Counted from the stretch's first letter, positions 45,327 to 56,099 are shown. The stretch: 64,000 nt of DNA from Caldichromatium japonicum (GCF_011290485.1 NZ_CP048029.1:2862501-2926500), one strand, 5' to 3'. Translations and numbers: made by a program. Notes: generated by a model from the sequence alone, not told the origin.

Positions 45327-46712
45327 TCAACCCTGCACCAGCGCTGCGATCTGGCGTCTGACAGCCTCGGCCTTGGCTTCGAGCTCGATGTAATGCGGCG
45401 TCTGCTCCATGAGACCCTGCAGAGCCGCTGGCAAGGGCGCCTCCTGACCGATCGCCTGATAGATCGCCTCATTGAACTTGGCCGGATGGGCCGTTGCCAA
45501 ACAGATGGCGTCAGGAAAAGCACGCGCCGCCCGTACCCCGACGGCGGTATGTGGACAGAGGATATAGCCGGTGGACTGATAGGTTACCCGGATCTGATCG
45601 AGGGTCTCGGCATCACTGACCGCAGCCGCCGCAAAGTCCGCTTGGGCCTGACGCAACCGATCCGCTGAGACCTGAAGACGACCCGTGCGCGCAAAGGTCT
45701 CGAGTAAGGCGCGCACCTGCGCTGGGTCAGCAGCATGCAGGTAATAGAGATAACGCTCGAAGTTTGATGCGACCTGAATATCCATCGCCGGGCTCAGGGT
45801 CTGATGGACCTTGGACTCACGGGCATAGACCCCGGTCTGGACGAAGCGGGTGAGGATGTCGTTGCGATTAGTAGCGATGATCAAGCGGTTGATCGGCAGG
45901 CCCATACGCCGCGCCAGATAGCCGGCGAAGACATCGCCGAAGTTGCCGGTGGGCACCGAAAAACTCACTGCCTGCGCTGGGTCACCGCCCGTGGCGCGTC
46001 CCCAGGCATAGAAGTAATACACCATCTGGGCCAGGATGCGCGCCCAATTGATCGAATTGACCGCACCCAGCCGATAGGTCGATCGAAACTCCAGGTCGTT
46101 GAAGAGCGTCTTGACGATCGCCTGGGCATCGTCGAAGGTGCCGCGGATGGCAAATGGATGCACATTGGTATCGGGCAGGGTGGTCATCTGCCGCTCTTGA
46201 AGCGGCGAGATGCGACCTTTGGGATAGAGGATAAAGATCTGGATACGCGGCTTGCCGCGGACACCATAAATCGCCGCCGAGCCTGTATCCCCCGAGGTCG
46301 CCCCCAGGATATTGAGTGTCCCGCCCTCGCGTTCGAGCAGATAGGCAAACAGATTCCCCAACCATTGCAGGGCCACGTCCTTGAAGGCGGCGGTCGGGCC
46401 GTGAAAGAGCTCGAGGACCGAACGATCGCCCGCCCTGACCAATGGGGTCACCTCGAGATGGGCAAAGGTCGCATAGGAGCGTTCGATCAGATCCCTGAGG
46501 TCGGCCGAGGGGATCGCATCGCCGACAAAGGGTGCCACAACCTCAAAGGCCAGGTCCTGAAAACGCAACCTGGACCAGGCGCGTAATTGCTGAGGCGAGA
46601 TCGTCGGGATCTCGGCAGGGATAAGCAGACCGCCATCGGTCGCCAGGCCCATCATCACCGCTTGATCGAACGCAAGCGGCGCAACCCCGCCGCGGGTACT
46701 GAGATAACGCAT
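45327..46712 (-). CDS. thrC: Threonine synthase
   Basis: 461 residues of the fold-type II PLP family. The N-terminal MRYLSTRGGVAPLAFDQAV and GLATDGGLLIP are typical. The PLP lysine is Lys111 in GPTAAFKDVALQ, and the phosphate-binding loop is SGDTGSAAI. It makes threonine from O-phosphohomoserine. It is the first gene of a thrC-cimA pair. The divergent gap to the symporter operon (46713-46972) carries several ATTGA[T/C]-type repeats. Confidence 0.95.
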   Translation of the reverse strand: MRYLSTRGGVAPLAFDQAVMMGLATDGGLLIPAEIPTISPQQLRAWSRLRFQDLAFEVVAPFVGDAIPSADLRDLIERSYATFAHLEVTPLVRAGDRSVLELFHGPTAAFKDVALQWLGNLFAYLLEREGGTLNILGATSGDTGSAAIYGVRGKPRIQIFILYPKGRISPLQERQMTTLPDTNVHPFAIRGTFDDAQAIVKTLFNDLEFRSTYRLGAVNSINWARILAQMVYYFYAWGRATGGDPAQAVSFSVPTGNFGDVFAGYLARRMGLPINRLIIATNRNDILTRFVQTGVYARESKVHQTLSPAMDIQVASNFERYLYYLHAADPAQVRALLETFARTGRLQVSADRLRQAQADFAAAAVSDAETLDQIRVTYQSTGYILCPHTAVGVRAARAFPDAICLATAHPAKFNEAIYQAIGQEAPLPAALQGLMEQTPHYIELEAKAEAVRRQIAALVQG

Positions 46713-46742
46713 GATGTCTTTTAGTAGATCAATGACAGTAAA

Positions 46743-46796
46743 TCAATGCAGCCAACATTGATGCAGCTTAGGTGAAAACATTGACAGCATGTCAAA
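46743..46796. promoter_or_regulatory. Inverted-repeat cluster between thrC and the symporter operon
   Basis: Two inverted repeats stand close together: ATCAATG-N7-CATTGAT (46743-46763) and TTGACA-GCA-TGTCAA (46782-46796). A further half site TCAATGACAG lies just before (about 46733). The half sites share ATTGA[T/C], reminiscent of FNR/CRP-superfamily half sites, although spacing differs from the standard FNR box. They sit in the 260-nt divergent gap, so one regulator could act on both operons. No gene lies in the gap. Confidence 0.45.
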
Positions 46797-46972
46797 CGTA
46801 ACCAGACAATGCCCGATATCCGCTGACATGGCAGAACAGCGGATAAATGATAACCAACGAGGGGGCTTCTGCCAGCATGTGGCGCGCTGCGCGATTAGGC
46901 ATCCTTGGGCGGCGCGCCCCGTCACCCCGCAATCCTTCGGCTGACACCGTAACTCTTGAACGGAGTGACATC

Positions 46973-47230
46973 ATGACACCTGACAAGCGTGCGGACTATT
47001 GGAAGGCCAATCTACGCTATCTCTTAGTCCTTCTGGTCGTCTGGTTCGTCGTTTCTTACGGGTTCGGCATCCTACTGGTCGAACCGTTCAATGCCATCCA
47101 TCTCGGCGGCTATCCACTCGGCTTCTGGTTTGCCCAACAAGGCTCGATCTATATCTTCGTCGCCCTGATCTTTATCTATGCTGCCCTGATGAACCGGCTC
47201 GATAAAGAATACGACGTCGAAGAGGACTAG
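46973..47230 (+). CDS. DUF4212 small subunit of a sodium/solute symporter
   Basis: 85 residues from the ATG with CGGAGTG upstream; a longer frame from 46847 is not supported. Two membrane helices (about 15-37 and 50-72) with YWKANLRYLLVLLVVWFVVSYG are typical of DUF4212, the small partner encoded before VC_2705-type sodium/solute (acetate-like) symporters. The gap to the large gene is 13 nt. Confidence 0.88.
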   Translation: MTPDKRADYWKANLRYLLVLLVVWFVVSYGFGILLVEPFNAIHLGGYPLGFWFAQQGSIYIFVALIFIYAALMNRLDKEYDVEED

Positions 47231-47243
47231 GAGGCGCACCGCG

Positions 47244-49134
47244 ATGACTGAACTCGAACTCTGGAGTTATGGGATCGTCGGCGCGACCTTCGCGCTCTAT
47301 ATCGGCATCGCCATCTGGTCGCGCGCTGCTAGCACCAGCGAGTTTTATGTTGCCGGCGGCGGAGTGCATCCCATCGCCAATGGCATGGCGACCGCTGCCG
47401 ACTGGATGTCGGCTGCTTCATTCATCTCGATGGCCGGCATGATCGCCTTCGGCGGCTATGGCGGGTCGGTGTTTCTGATGGGCTGGACCGGCGGCTATGT
47501 GCTCCTGGCCCTGCTGCTTGCACCCTATCTGCGCAAGTTTGGTAAGTTCACCGTGCCCGAGTTCATCGGCGACCGTTATTATTCAAACTCCGCACGGGTC
47601 GTGGCTGTGATCTGTCTGATCCTGGCCTCGGTGACCTATGTCATCGGCCAGATGACCGGTGTGGGCGTAGCCTTCTCGCGTTTCCTCGGTGTTTCCTATG
47701 AATGGGGCATCGCTTTCGGCATGGGCATCGTCGCCGTCTATGCCATCCTCGGCGGGATGAAGGGGATCACCTATACCCAGATCGCTCAATATATCGTCTT
47801 GATCCTGGCCTATACCATCCCAGCGATCTTTATCTCGCTAGCCCTAACCGGCAATCCGCTTCCGCAACTCGGCCTGGGCGGGACCTATATCAGCGACGGC
47901 AGCGGAATGCCGATCCTCGCCAAGCTCGACCAGGTGGTCACCGACCTGGGCTTTAAGCAATACACCACCCAGGTGATGGGCAGCACCCTCAATATGTTCG
48001 CCTATACCCTGTCGCTGATGATCGGTACTGCGGGGCTCCCCCACGTCATCATCCGTTTCTTCACCGTCCCCAAGGTGCGCGATGCGCGCTATTCAGCCGG
48101 CTGGGCTCTGGTCTTCATCGCCATCCTCTATACCACTGCTCCCGCAGTCGGGGCGATGGCACGTCTGAACCTCATAGAGACCATCCAGATCGGTCAGGTC
48201 GGTGACCCCCAGGGCAACCTGGTCTATGACGAACGTCCCGACTGGTTCAAGCGTTGGGAGATCACGGGTCTGCTGAAATATAAAGACTGGAATAGCGATG
48301 GGCGTATCCAGTACTACAGCGACGGTGGCCTGGCCGAGGCCAAGCTCAAGCTTGCCGACGCCAAATCCAATAACACGGGCGTTGAGGCCGCTGAAAAGGC
48401 AGTTGCTGCTGCTGAGGCCAAACATAGCGCAACCAAGTTCGCGGGTTACGGCTGGCAAGGCAACGAGATGGTTGCGGTCAACAATGACATCATGGTCTTG
48501 GCCAATCCCGAGATCGCGGGCCTGCCTGCCTGCCTGGGTGATCGCCCTGGTGGTCGCCGGCGGTCTAGCGGCGGCGCTCTCGACCGCAGCCGGCCTGTTG
48601 CTCGCTATCTCTTCGGCGATCTCGCACGACCTCTTGAAGGGGGTCTTCATGCCGAGCATCACCGAAAAGAAAGAACTCATGGCCGGACGTCTGTCCATGA
48701 TCGCCGCCATCCTCCTTGCCGGTTATCTGGGGCTCAATCCGCCTGGGTTTGCCGCAGGTACGGTGGCGCTGGCCTTTGGACTCGCTGCGTCATCGCTCTT
48801 CCCCGTGATCATCATGGGGATCTTCATTAAACGCCTAAATAAGGAAGGTGCAATCGCCGGCATGATCGCAGGGATGATGGTGACCTTGCTGTATGTCTTC
48901 CAGCACAAGGGGGTTTTCTTCATCAAAGGGACAGAGTTTTTGCTGCCTGACCTGGGCATGGGTGCCAACTGGTTCTTTGGCATCACCCCTGAGGCCTTCG
49001 GTGCGGTCGGCGCGCTGGTCAATTTCTTCATTGCCGGCATCGTCTCAGCCCTCACCGCCCCGCCGCCCGAACACATTCAGCATCTCGTCGAGGATGTGCG
49101 CATCCCGCGCGGTGCGGGCGCAGCTGCCCATTGA
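47244..49134 (+). pseudogene. VC_2705-type sodium/solute symporter, frameshifted by a CCTG repeat
   Basis: Frame 1 (47244 to about 48530) encodes the N-terminal ~428 residues of an SSS-family transporter, with GWTGGYVLLALLLAPYLRKFG and a soluble insert rich in Lys/Ala/Glu (about 345-395). Homology then jumps to another frame (about 48530-49134: WVIALVVAGGLAAALSTAAG...) and ends at 49134. The jump coincides with four tandem CCTG units (48521-48536); three would keep the frame. Frame 1 itself runs on as nonsense to 48830. Whether this is a true mutation, a phase-variable repeat or a sequence error cannot be told here. It forms an operon with the DUF4212 gene and would take up acetate or a similar solute with Na+. 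Confidence 0.85.
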
Positions 49135-49154
49135 TCGACAATCCTTCATCCTTC

Positions 49155-49180
49155 AAAACCCCGCTTCGGCGGGGTTTTTT
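49155..49180 (+). terminator. Intrinsic terminator of the symporter operon
   Basis: AAAACCCCGC, a TTCG loop, then GCGGGGTTTTTT: a perfect GC-rich stem with a UUCG-type tetraloop and a T-tract, 20 nt after the symporter stop. Confidence 0.92.
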
Positions 49181-49197
49181 GTAACCGCGCCGGGCGC

Positions 49198-49230
49198 AAA
49201 AAAAAAGCCCGACGCTTGGGCGTCGGGCTG
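49198..49230 (-). terminator. Intrinsic terminator of the sulfur globule protein gene
   Basis: On the minus strand AGCCCGACGC pairs with GCGTCGGGCT around a 4-nt loop and is followed by eight or more T residues. It begins about 30 nt after the sgp stop and stands back to back with the plus-strand terminator at 49155, insulating the two convergent units. Confidence 0.92.
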
Positions 49231-49258
49231 GCAGCAAGCCGGCTATTGTTAAGCGAGC

Positions 49259-49618
49259 TTACTTGGACTCAGACTGAGCAGGAGCAGCAGGGGCGACCGG
49301 AGCAGCATAGGGGGCTGCGTAGGGGGCGCCATAGTACGGATAGACCCAGGGATAGCCGCCCCAGCCGCCATAGTAGGGATAGCCATAGGGACCCCACCAG
49401 TAGGGGGCATTCAAGTAGCGGTTATAACCACGACCCCAGCCGCGACCGCCACCGCTCATGCTCAGGTTGAAATCGCCATAGCCATCGCCGAAGAAGTCAT
49501 CGAACCAGTCACCCCAGCCATAGCCAGGGCCGCCACCCCAAGGGCCCCACCAAGCGGATGCAGAGGCAGAAACGCCCAAGAGGGCAGCAACAGCAGCAGC
49601 GGTAGCAAGCTTTTTCAT
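49259..49618 (-). CDS. Sulfur globule envelope protein (SgpA/SgpB type)
   Basis: 119 residues from the ATG at 49618: a Sec signal peptide [22 protein letters not shown], cleavage expected before WWGPWGG, then a mature protein extremely rich in Gly, Tyr, Trp and Pro with repeated [17 protein letters not shown] tracts and a PYAAPYAAP tail. This is the structural, keratin-like composition of the proteins coating periplasmic sulfur globules in Chromatiaceae (CV1/CV2, SgpA/SgpB). It is monocistronic, with a strong terminator downstream and an AT-rich promoter region upstream (49619-49740), in keeping with high expression. Confidence 0.88.
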   Translation of the reverse strand: MKKLATAAAVAALLGVSASASAWWGPWGGGPGYGWGDWFDDFFGDGYGDFNLSMSGGGRGWGRGYNRYLNAPYWWGPYGYPYYGGWGGYPWVYPYYGAPYAAPYAAPVAPAAPAQSESK

Positions 49619-49740
49619 CTGATCTCTCCGATCGTGTTGTCGTTGGCAGTATGCGTGGCCAGTACTGCTCGACCACGCGGTGGAGTCTATAAGAAAATAA
49701 TTAAATATAAAAAATTTTTTTCCGATTACATTTCTAAAAA
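49619..49740 (-). promoter_or_regulatory. AT-rich upstream region of the sulfur globule protein gene
   Basis: An unusually A/T-dense stretch (49683-49740, with runs of A and T) for this GC-rich window lies directly upstream of the sgp start. Several TATAAT-like hexamers (TATATT, TATAGA) can be read on the minus strand, so the exact -10 cannot be fixed. A curved, AT-rich promoter for a highly expressed gene is the likely meaning. GGAGAGATCAG immediately before the ATG provides the ribosome site. Confidence 0.45.
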
Positions 49741-50628
49741 TCATAGAAAATTCTGATCTAAATATCCAGCTGACTGGGTCATCGCCGCTGGTATCTCCTC
49801 TGACAAGCGGCGTTTGACGGCAGTCAGGTCATCCCAGGCTTTTGCCTTCTGCTCTGGTGAGCGCAAGAGGTAGGCCGGATGATAGGTCACCCGCAAGGGG
49901 ATCTGCCTTGGCCCATAGTCGAACCAACGCTCGCGTAACCGGTGGAGCGGGGTGTCGGTATGCAGCAGATATTGGGCCGAGATACGGCCTAGCGCCAGGA
50001 TGATCCGGGGCGCGACCAATTGGATCTGACGATTGAGATAGCCCTGACAGGCAAGCGCCTCATCGGGGCGCGGGTCGCGGTTGCCGGGCGGGCGACATTT
50101 GAGCACATTGGCGATATAGAGCTGATCGCGCGCCAATCCGATCGCCTTGAGCATAAGGTTGAGCAATTGGCCCGCACGCCCGACGAAGGGCTCGCCCCGC
50201 GCGTCCTCATCGGCCCCTGGCGCCTCACCGATGATCATCAGTTCGGCCTGGCGGTTGCCGATACCGAAGACCGTCTGAGTGCGCGTCTCCCACAACCGGC
50301 AGGCGCGACAGATGCGCACGGCGGATTCAAGCTCGGCCCAATCCATGCCTTCCGTTCGCCAGATACCAGGCGCGCCCTGCCCCGCCAGCGCTGCGGAGAA
50401 CATCAGCTGGGCTCGCCCCCTATCCCCCAACTCAGGCTTGAGGGAAAGGGGCGAAGGCGATTCGGTGGGCTGCAGGGCACCTTGGGTCCAGGCTGCCGGC
50501 TGCAGGGACGGTGCAGAGATCTGCGATGCGAGCACCTCTGCCCCAACCGGCAGAGCCGAAGACACCCGTCGCTCCCACAGGCGGATGCCAATGGCCGCAA
50601 GATAGGCACGGCGCCGCTCCTCGTCCAC
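49741..50628 (-). CDS. Family 4-type uracil-DNA glycosylase (Fe-S)
   Basis: 295 residues. Four Cys (107, 110, 178, 194; [20 protein letters not shown]) fit the 4Fe-4S cluster of family 4/5 uracil-DNA glycosylases. GEAPGADED (134-142) is the active-site loop and [10 protein letters not shown] the uracil-recognition end. It removes uracil from DNA in base-excision repair. The N-terminal 95 residues are poorly conserved and include a repeat-derived stretch at about 57-72. It follows leuA by 9 nt. A phage-polymerase-related N-terminus is common in this family. Confidence 0.9.
   Translation of the reverse strand: MDEERRRAYLAAIGIRLWERRVSSALPVGAEVLASQISAPSLQPAAWTQGALQPTESPSPLSLKPELGDRGRAQLMFSAALAGQGAPGIWRTEGMDWAELESAVRICRACRLWETRTQTVFGIGNRQAELMIIGEAPGADEDARGEPFVGRAGQLLNLMLKAIGLARDQLYIANVLKCRPPGNRDPRPDEALACQGYLNRQIQLVAPRIILALGRISAQYLLHTDTPLHRLRERWFDYGPRQIPLRVTYHPAYLLRSPEQKAKAWDDLTAVKRRLSEEIPAAMTQSAGYLDQNFL
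50413..50457 (-). repeat. Dispersed palindromic repeat absorbed into a coding linker (copy C)
   Basis: On the coding strand TCGCCTTCGCCCCTTTCCC...GGGGGATAGGGGGCGAG, translated [15 protein letters not shown], sits between the N-terminal segment and the catalytic domain of the uracil-DNA glycosylase. It has the same base pattern and reading (P-x-P-x-S/L-x-K) as the copies at 6571 and 9691. Confidence 0.55.
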
Positions 50629-50637
50629 AACCCGCCC

Positions 50638-52188
<1,551 letters not shown>

Positions 52189-52592
52189 GGCGGTCTCTCG
52201 AGGATCCAAACTCAAGTGCTACCTGCTGTCCAGAATAGGGTGCAAGCCATCTCAAAACAAGCTTGCTGGCTTAGGCGCAGCCCTGTCTGTGATTCCTTTG
52301 GCCATCCCAATAGGGGTCCATGGAGATGTCTGCAGAAGGGGCCTGTGTACCCTGCCCTCCCTGTCTGGTCCCTTAGGCAACCTCACAGGGGCGGCTAGGA
52401 ACAACACGCTGTCCGTCGATCCCCCAGGCCGCAACCTGTTTAGAAGGCCAGCGGCGGTAGACGAGGTGTCCTGATCCACATGCCCCGTTTGCGTCCCTGG
52501 CCGAGAGGGGTGCCAGTCCGCCCAACTCTGGGCAATGTCTACCCGGTATTGGGCCTCGATCTCGTCCGGTGCTGTATGATTACTACCGAGTT
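52189..52592. other. Intergenic stretch between leuA and the IS256-type element
   Basis: No gene is assigned. The minus strand stays open from the element edge (about 52599) to 52252 (reading through IEAQYRVDIAQSWADWHPSR and RLRPGGSTDSV) with no good start and no recognised family. It could be a gene cut by the insertion or chance coding in GC-rich DNA. No leader peptide or attenuator for leuA was seen in the part next to leuA. Confidence 0.4.
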
Positions 52593-52618
52593 GTGTGCGT
52601 CAAGTTGTGCAAAATCGT
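52593..52618. repeat. Left terminal inverted repeat of the IS256-type element
   Basis: GTGTGCGTCAAGTTGTGCAA and the following AATCGT pair with 53980-54005 at 18 or more of 26 positions; both 6-nt ends (GTGTGC) and the TGTGCAAAA core are identical. Confidence 0.7.
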
Positions 52619-52700
52619 GGTCGGGTAAATGGTTGATCCTGTTTGCGCAGTTGGCGGCACAACGGGCGTAGCCCGCAGCGGCGCCAACTGCGCGGTTGCC

Positions 52701-53898
52701 TCAGGCGGCCAGTCGCAATGCCTCCTTTTTCTGCTCCGCGAGCAGCATCCTGTTCAGGTAACGGCTGTCCTTAAGCCACGCCTCGTGGGTTTCGACGCAC
52801 AGCGCGCGGATCAGCCGCAGGCAGGACTCGGCGTTAGAGAAGATCCGCACCACGCGAGTGCGGCGCTTGATCTCCTCGTTGAGCCGCTCCAGCATGTTCG
52901 TGCGCTTCATGTGCTTGTGGTGGGCGCGCGGCAATCGGTAGAAGGTCAGCGTCTCGGTGATGTTCGCTTCCACCCAATCGACCCGTTTCGGATACTTGCC
53001 CGCCCATTTGGCGATCCAGGCCGAGAGGTCACGATGGGCCTCCTGGATGTCGCGGCGGTCGTAAATCCAGCGTAGCTCCTGAAGACAATCGTCGTCCGCG
53101 CGCCGAGGCAGGTCGTCCAGGGCATCCTCAAGGAAATGCACAGAGCAGCGCTGCCAGGCGGCTTCGGTCAGCACCTTGCGGATAGCTTTCTTGAGGCCCG
53201 CATGGTCGAAGGACAACGACGAATTCGACACCGGACAGGCCACGCTCCTTCAGGCGGGTCAGGAAGTCCTTCCAGCTGCTCTGGCTTTCCCGATTGGCCA
53301 GTTCGACGGCGAGCACCTGGCGTTGTCCTTCCCAATTGATGCCGATGGCGATCAGTACCGCCCGGTGGCTGATCACGCCCGCATCCCGTACTTTCTCGTA
53401 ACGGGCATCGAGGATCAGGTAAGGATAGGCTCTTCGTCCAGGGGGCGGTTGGCAAACCGCGCCAGTGACTCGTCAAGCCCTTTGTTGATGCTGCTGATGG
53501 CACTGGCCGAAAAGCTGTGGCCACAGAGCTCTTCGGTGATAACCTTGACCTTGCGGGTGGAGACGCCTTGCACATACCTTTCGGCCAAGGCCGCCACCAG
53601 GGCCTTCTCGCTCCTGGCATCGCGCTCGAACAAGGCCGTGGAGAATTCGCCGCTCCGGTCCCGCGGCACGCGCAACTCCAGCTTGCCGATCCGAGTCACC
53701 AGACCGCGGCTTGAGTCGCCAGCACGCTAGCCGTTGCGACGCTCTGTCCGTTCGCCCGGCGCCGCCCCCAGAAATTCGGTCATCTCGCCTTCCAGCACTT
53801 GCCTAGAGCGCCTCCTTCAGCAGCGCCTTCATCAGGTCACGGTCGCCCGCCACCGCTTCCACTGCCGACAACTTCCTCTTAATCTTGCCTGTGGTCAT
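52701..53898 (-). pseudogene. IS256-family (Mutator-type) transposase, multiply broken
   Basis: Reading from ATG 53898, homology passes through at least three frames. The N-terminal part (KLSAVEAVAGDRDLMKAL) is stopped by TAG at 53805-53803. The next part (TRIGKLELRVPRDRSGEFST) is preceded by an in-frame TAG at 53729-53727 where Tyr is expected. A one-base lesion near 53428 breaks DEAYPYL into DEEPIL, and another near 53220 destroys the VVSDDH segment carrying a catalytic Asp of the DDE triad. The C-terminal part (52701-53243; HFLEDALDDLP, NMLERLNEEIKRRTRVV) is intact. The gene cannot make active transposase. Confidence 0.88.
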
Positions 53899-53979
53899 GG
53901 TTTGCACTCCTTCAGGGTTCAAGGTCGATCTCGACAATCAACCCCTCACCATGACCACCCGCCTGCTTGCTAACTGCAG

Positions 53980-54005
53980 ACGCTTTTGCACATAAGTCGG
54001 CACAC
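53980..54005. repeat. Right terminal inverted repeat of the IS256-type element
   Basis: ACGCTTTTGCACA...GCACAC, the reverse-complement partner of 52593-52618, marks the transposase-start side of the element. It lies 82 nt upstream of the transposase ATG. Confidence 0.7.
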
Positions 54006-54061
54006 TACCTGCCACTGCCTAAAAAACGATAAAACAGAACACGCCTGAAGGGAGGGGTGAG

Positions 54062-55737
54062 GTGAGGGTAAGCATTTCCATGCAGGTGCATCTTGGCCTT
54101 CTCGCGACTGGGCTGGCTGTGGCAGGGGCGGCCGTGGGCGGTGTCTATCTCGCGGGGGCGCCCTTGAGCACCGGGATCATTGTCTACTCTGTCCTGCTGG
54201 GCCTGGTGGCCGTCTTCGTGCCGGTGTGGATTCTGTCAGGCAGCCTCGGGCGGCCGCTCGAACTCTTGCACCAGGCCGTCGCCGCGACGCGCCGCGATGG
54301 CGATCTGACGCGCGAGGTGACCGCGCCGCCGGCCAGCCCGATCGCCCCGCTCGCCACCGCCTGTTGGCCACCTTCCACACTATCATGACGCGCATCGTCT
54401 TCAATGCCGATCAGGTGGCCAAGATGGCCGACAGGCTGATGTACGAGGCCAAACATACGGCGCGCAGTGCACAGGGACAAAACGCCGCGACCGAGGCCGT
54501 CGCCGAGATGGCGGGCGGCATGAGCGAGGCGGCAAAAGATGCCGAGGAGACTGCGCAGATCGCCTTGCAGGCCAGGGCGCAATCGGCGCACGGCGCGCAG
54601 ATCGTCGAAGAGGCCTCCGCCGAGATCGAGCGCATTGCCTGCTCGGTCGAACAGTCGGCCCAGGTCGTCGCCGCCTTGGGCGAGCGCTCCGAAGCGATTT
54701 CCGGCATCGCGCATACCATCCGCGAGATCGCCGACCAGACCAATCTGCTCGCCCTGAATGCGGCGATCGAGGCGGCACGCGCCGGCGAGCAGGGGCGCGG
54801 CTTCGCGGTCGTCGCCGATGAGGTGAGAAGGCTCGCCGAGCGCACCAGCGCGGCAACCGGCGAGATCGGCGCGATCCAGAGCGAGACGCAAAACGCCATC
54901 GCGGTGATCCGCGACGGCTCGGCACAGGCAAGAAACGGTGCCGAGCTAGCGCGCTAAGCCGCTAGTCGCTTGAACTCATCAACTGCGGCGCGGAGGAGAC
55001 GACGGCGAAAATCGAACGGATCGCGCAGGCCGCGCAGGTACAGGCGCAACGGACCACCAGGTCGCCGAACTGGTCAACAACATCATGGCGGTCGCCGAGC
55101 GTAACAGCGGGAGCGCCAACCAGATGCTCAAAGAGGCACGCCAGCTCGATGAGCTGGCGACGAATCTCGAGGAGATCGGCACCATCTTCAGGCTCGGCTG
55201 CCGCGGCGAGGAAGCCTTGGCCTTGCATGCGCGTATGCCGGCGCTGGTGCAAAAGGCGGCCACTGAGGTGGGACGGTTGCTCAAGGCGGCGGTCGATCGC
55301 GGCGAGATCCGGCTCGAGGATCTGTTCGATCACGACTACATCCCCATCCCGGACACCCAGCCGCAGAAATATCACACGCGCTTCGATGCCTTGACCGACC
55401 GGCTCTTGCCGGTCGTACAGGAGCCGCTGCTCGATAAGGAGCGCGGCATTGCCCACGCGGTCGCCTGCGACCTCAATGGTTATGTGCCGACCCACAATCA
55501 GCGTTACAGCCAGCCGCTGACGGGCGACGGCGACGAGGCGAAAGACACGCTTGGAACCGCACCAAGCGCATCTTCTTCGACGATCCGGTTGGCAAGCGCT
55601 GTAGCGCGCACGAAACGCCCTTCCTCTTGCAGACCTATCGCCGCGACACCGGCGAGATCATGCACGACATCTCGACACCGATCTACGTCAAGGGCCGCCA
55701 TTGGGGCGGTTTTCGCATCGGCTATAGCACCGACTAA
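54062..55737 (+). pseudogene. Methyl-accepting chemotaxis protein with C-terminal sensor domain, decayed
   Basis: Two membrane helices with almost no periplasmic loop and a HAMP segment ([13 protein letters not shown]) occupy frame 1 to about 54365. A frameshift leads to the signalling domain (54390-54957), with the hairpin [35 protein letters not shown] intact, ending in TAA. Homology resumes in a third frame (55085-55550; PALVQKAATEVGRLLKAA, CDLNGYVPTHNQRYSQP), then shifts again to RTKRIFFDDPVGKRC...GRHWGGFRIGYSTD, ending at 55737. The C-terminal module is of the cytoplasmic sensory kind found after some receptors. At least three frame breaks make it non-functional. Its start is only 57 nt from the IS end. 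Confidence 0.85.
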
Positions 55738-56099
55738 GGGGTCCCCATCACCTTGCGTCAGCCCCTGCCCATCGTCCTCGCCATCGCTGTTGCGGCACCC
55801 CTCCTCGCCAATGGCTTCTCGTCCTTCGGGTATCTGTGCCCCTATCCGCGCTTGGCCGAAGAACTGGGCCGGCTCGATCCGACACCGCTCGCGCAGGCAG
55901 CCGAGACAGATAACTGGATAGAGACTCGCAGTGATCGGCATCCCCCCGGTCGCCGGCCTGGCCGACCTCGCCAAAGCAGAGGATCATCGGCCTTGATGCG
56001 CAATCCCATCAAAAGATGGGGCCCTGCCCTGGCTGCACTTGCCAGTTTAGGTCGCAACCCCGATTATCATACCTATCCGTGTCACGCCAAGACCCTAAG
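55738..56099. other. Unassigned stretch between the chemoreceptor remnant and cbpA
   Basis: Open frames continue on the plus strand (LRQPLPIVLAIAVAAPLLA, which resembles a signal peptide, then PYPRLAEELGRLDP), and [19 protein letters not shown] appears in a second frame. This suggests a decayed small secreted or membrane protein, but no family is recognised and no complete reading frame is credible. A promoter for the cbpA-like gene presumably lies near the right end. Confidence 0.3.

Larger units (their letters stand above)
52593..54005 (-). mobile_element. Inactive IS256-family insertion sequence
   Basis: The ends are imperfect 26-bp inverted repeats: GTGTGC-N7-TGTGCAAAATCGT at 52593-52618 and, in reverse complement, GTGTGC-N7-TGTGCAAAAGCGT at 53980-54005. 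They enclose about 1.4 kb with one transposase gene, the size expected for the family. No clear target-site duplication was recognised at the outer edges. It lies between the leuA unit and a decayed chemoreceptor gene. Confidence 0.75.

Noticed and set aside
46847..46972. N-terminal extension of the DUF4212 protein
   Set aside because: The added residues have no family likeness; ATG 46973 has a clear ribosome site and gives the usual length.
52189..52592. 6S RNA, T-box or leucine attenuator upstream of leuA
   Set aside because: No Leu-codon leader peptide, terminator/antiterminator pair or conserved RNA motif could be recognised by eye.
52585..54015. Target-site duplication flanking the IS256-type element
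   Set aside because: Flanks share only a loose TACC; no 8-9 bp direct repeat at the edges.
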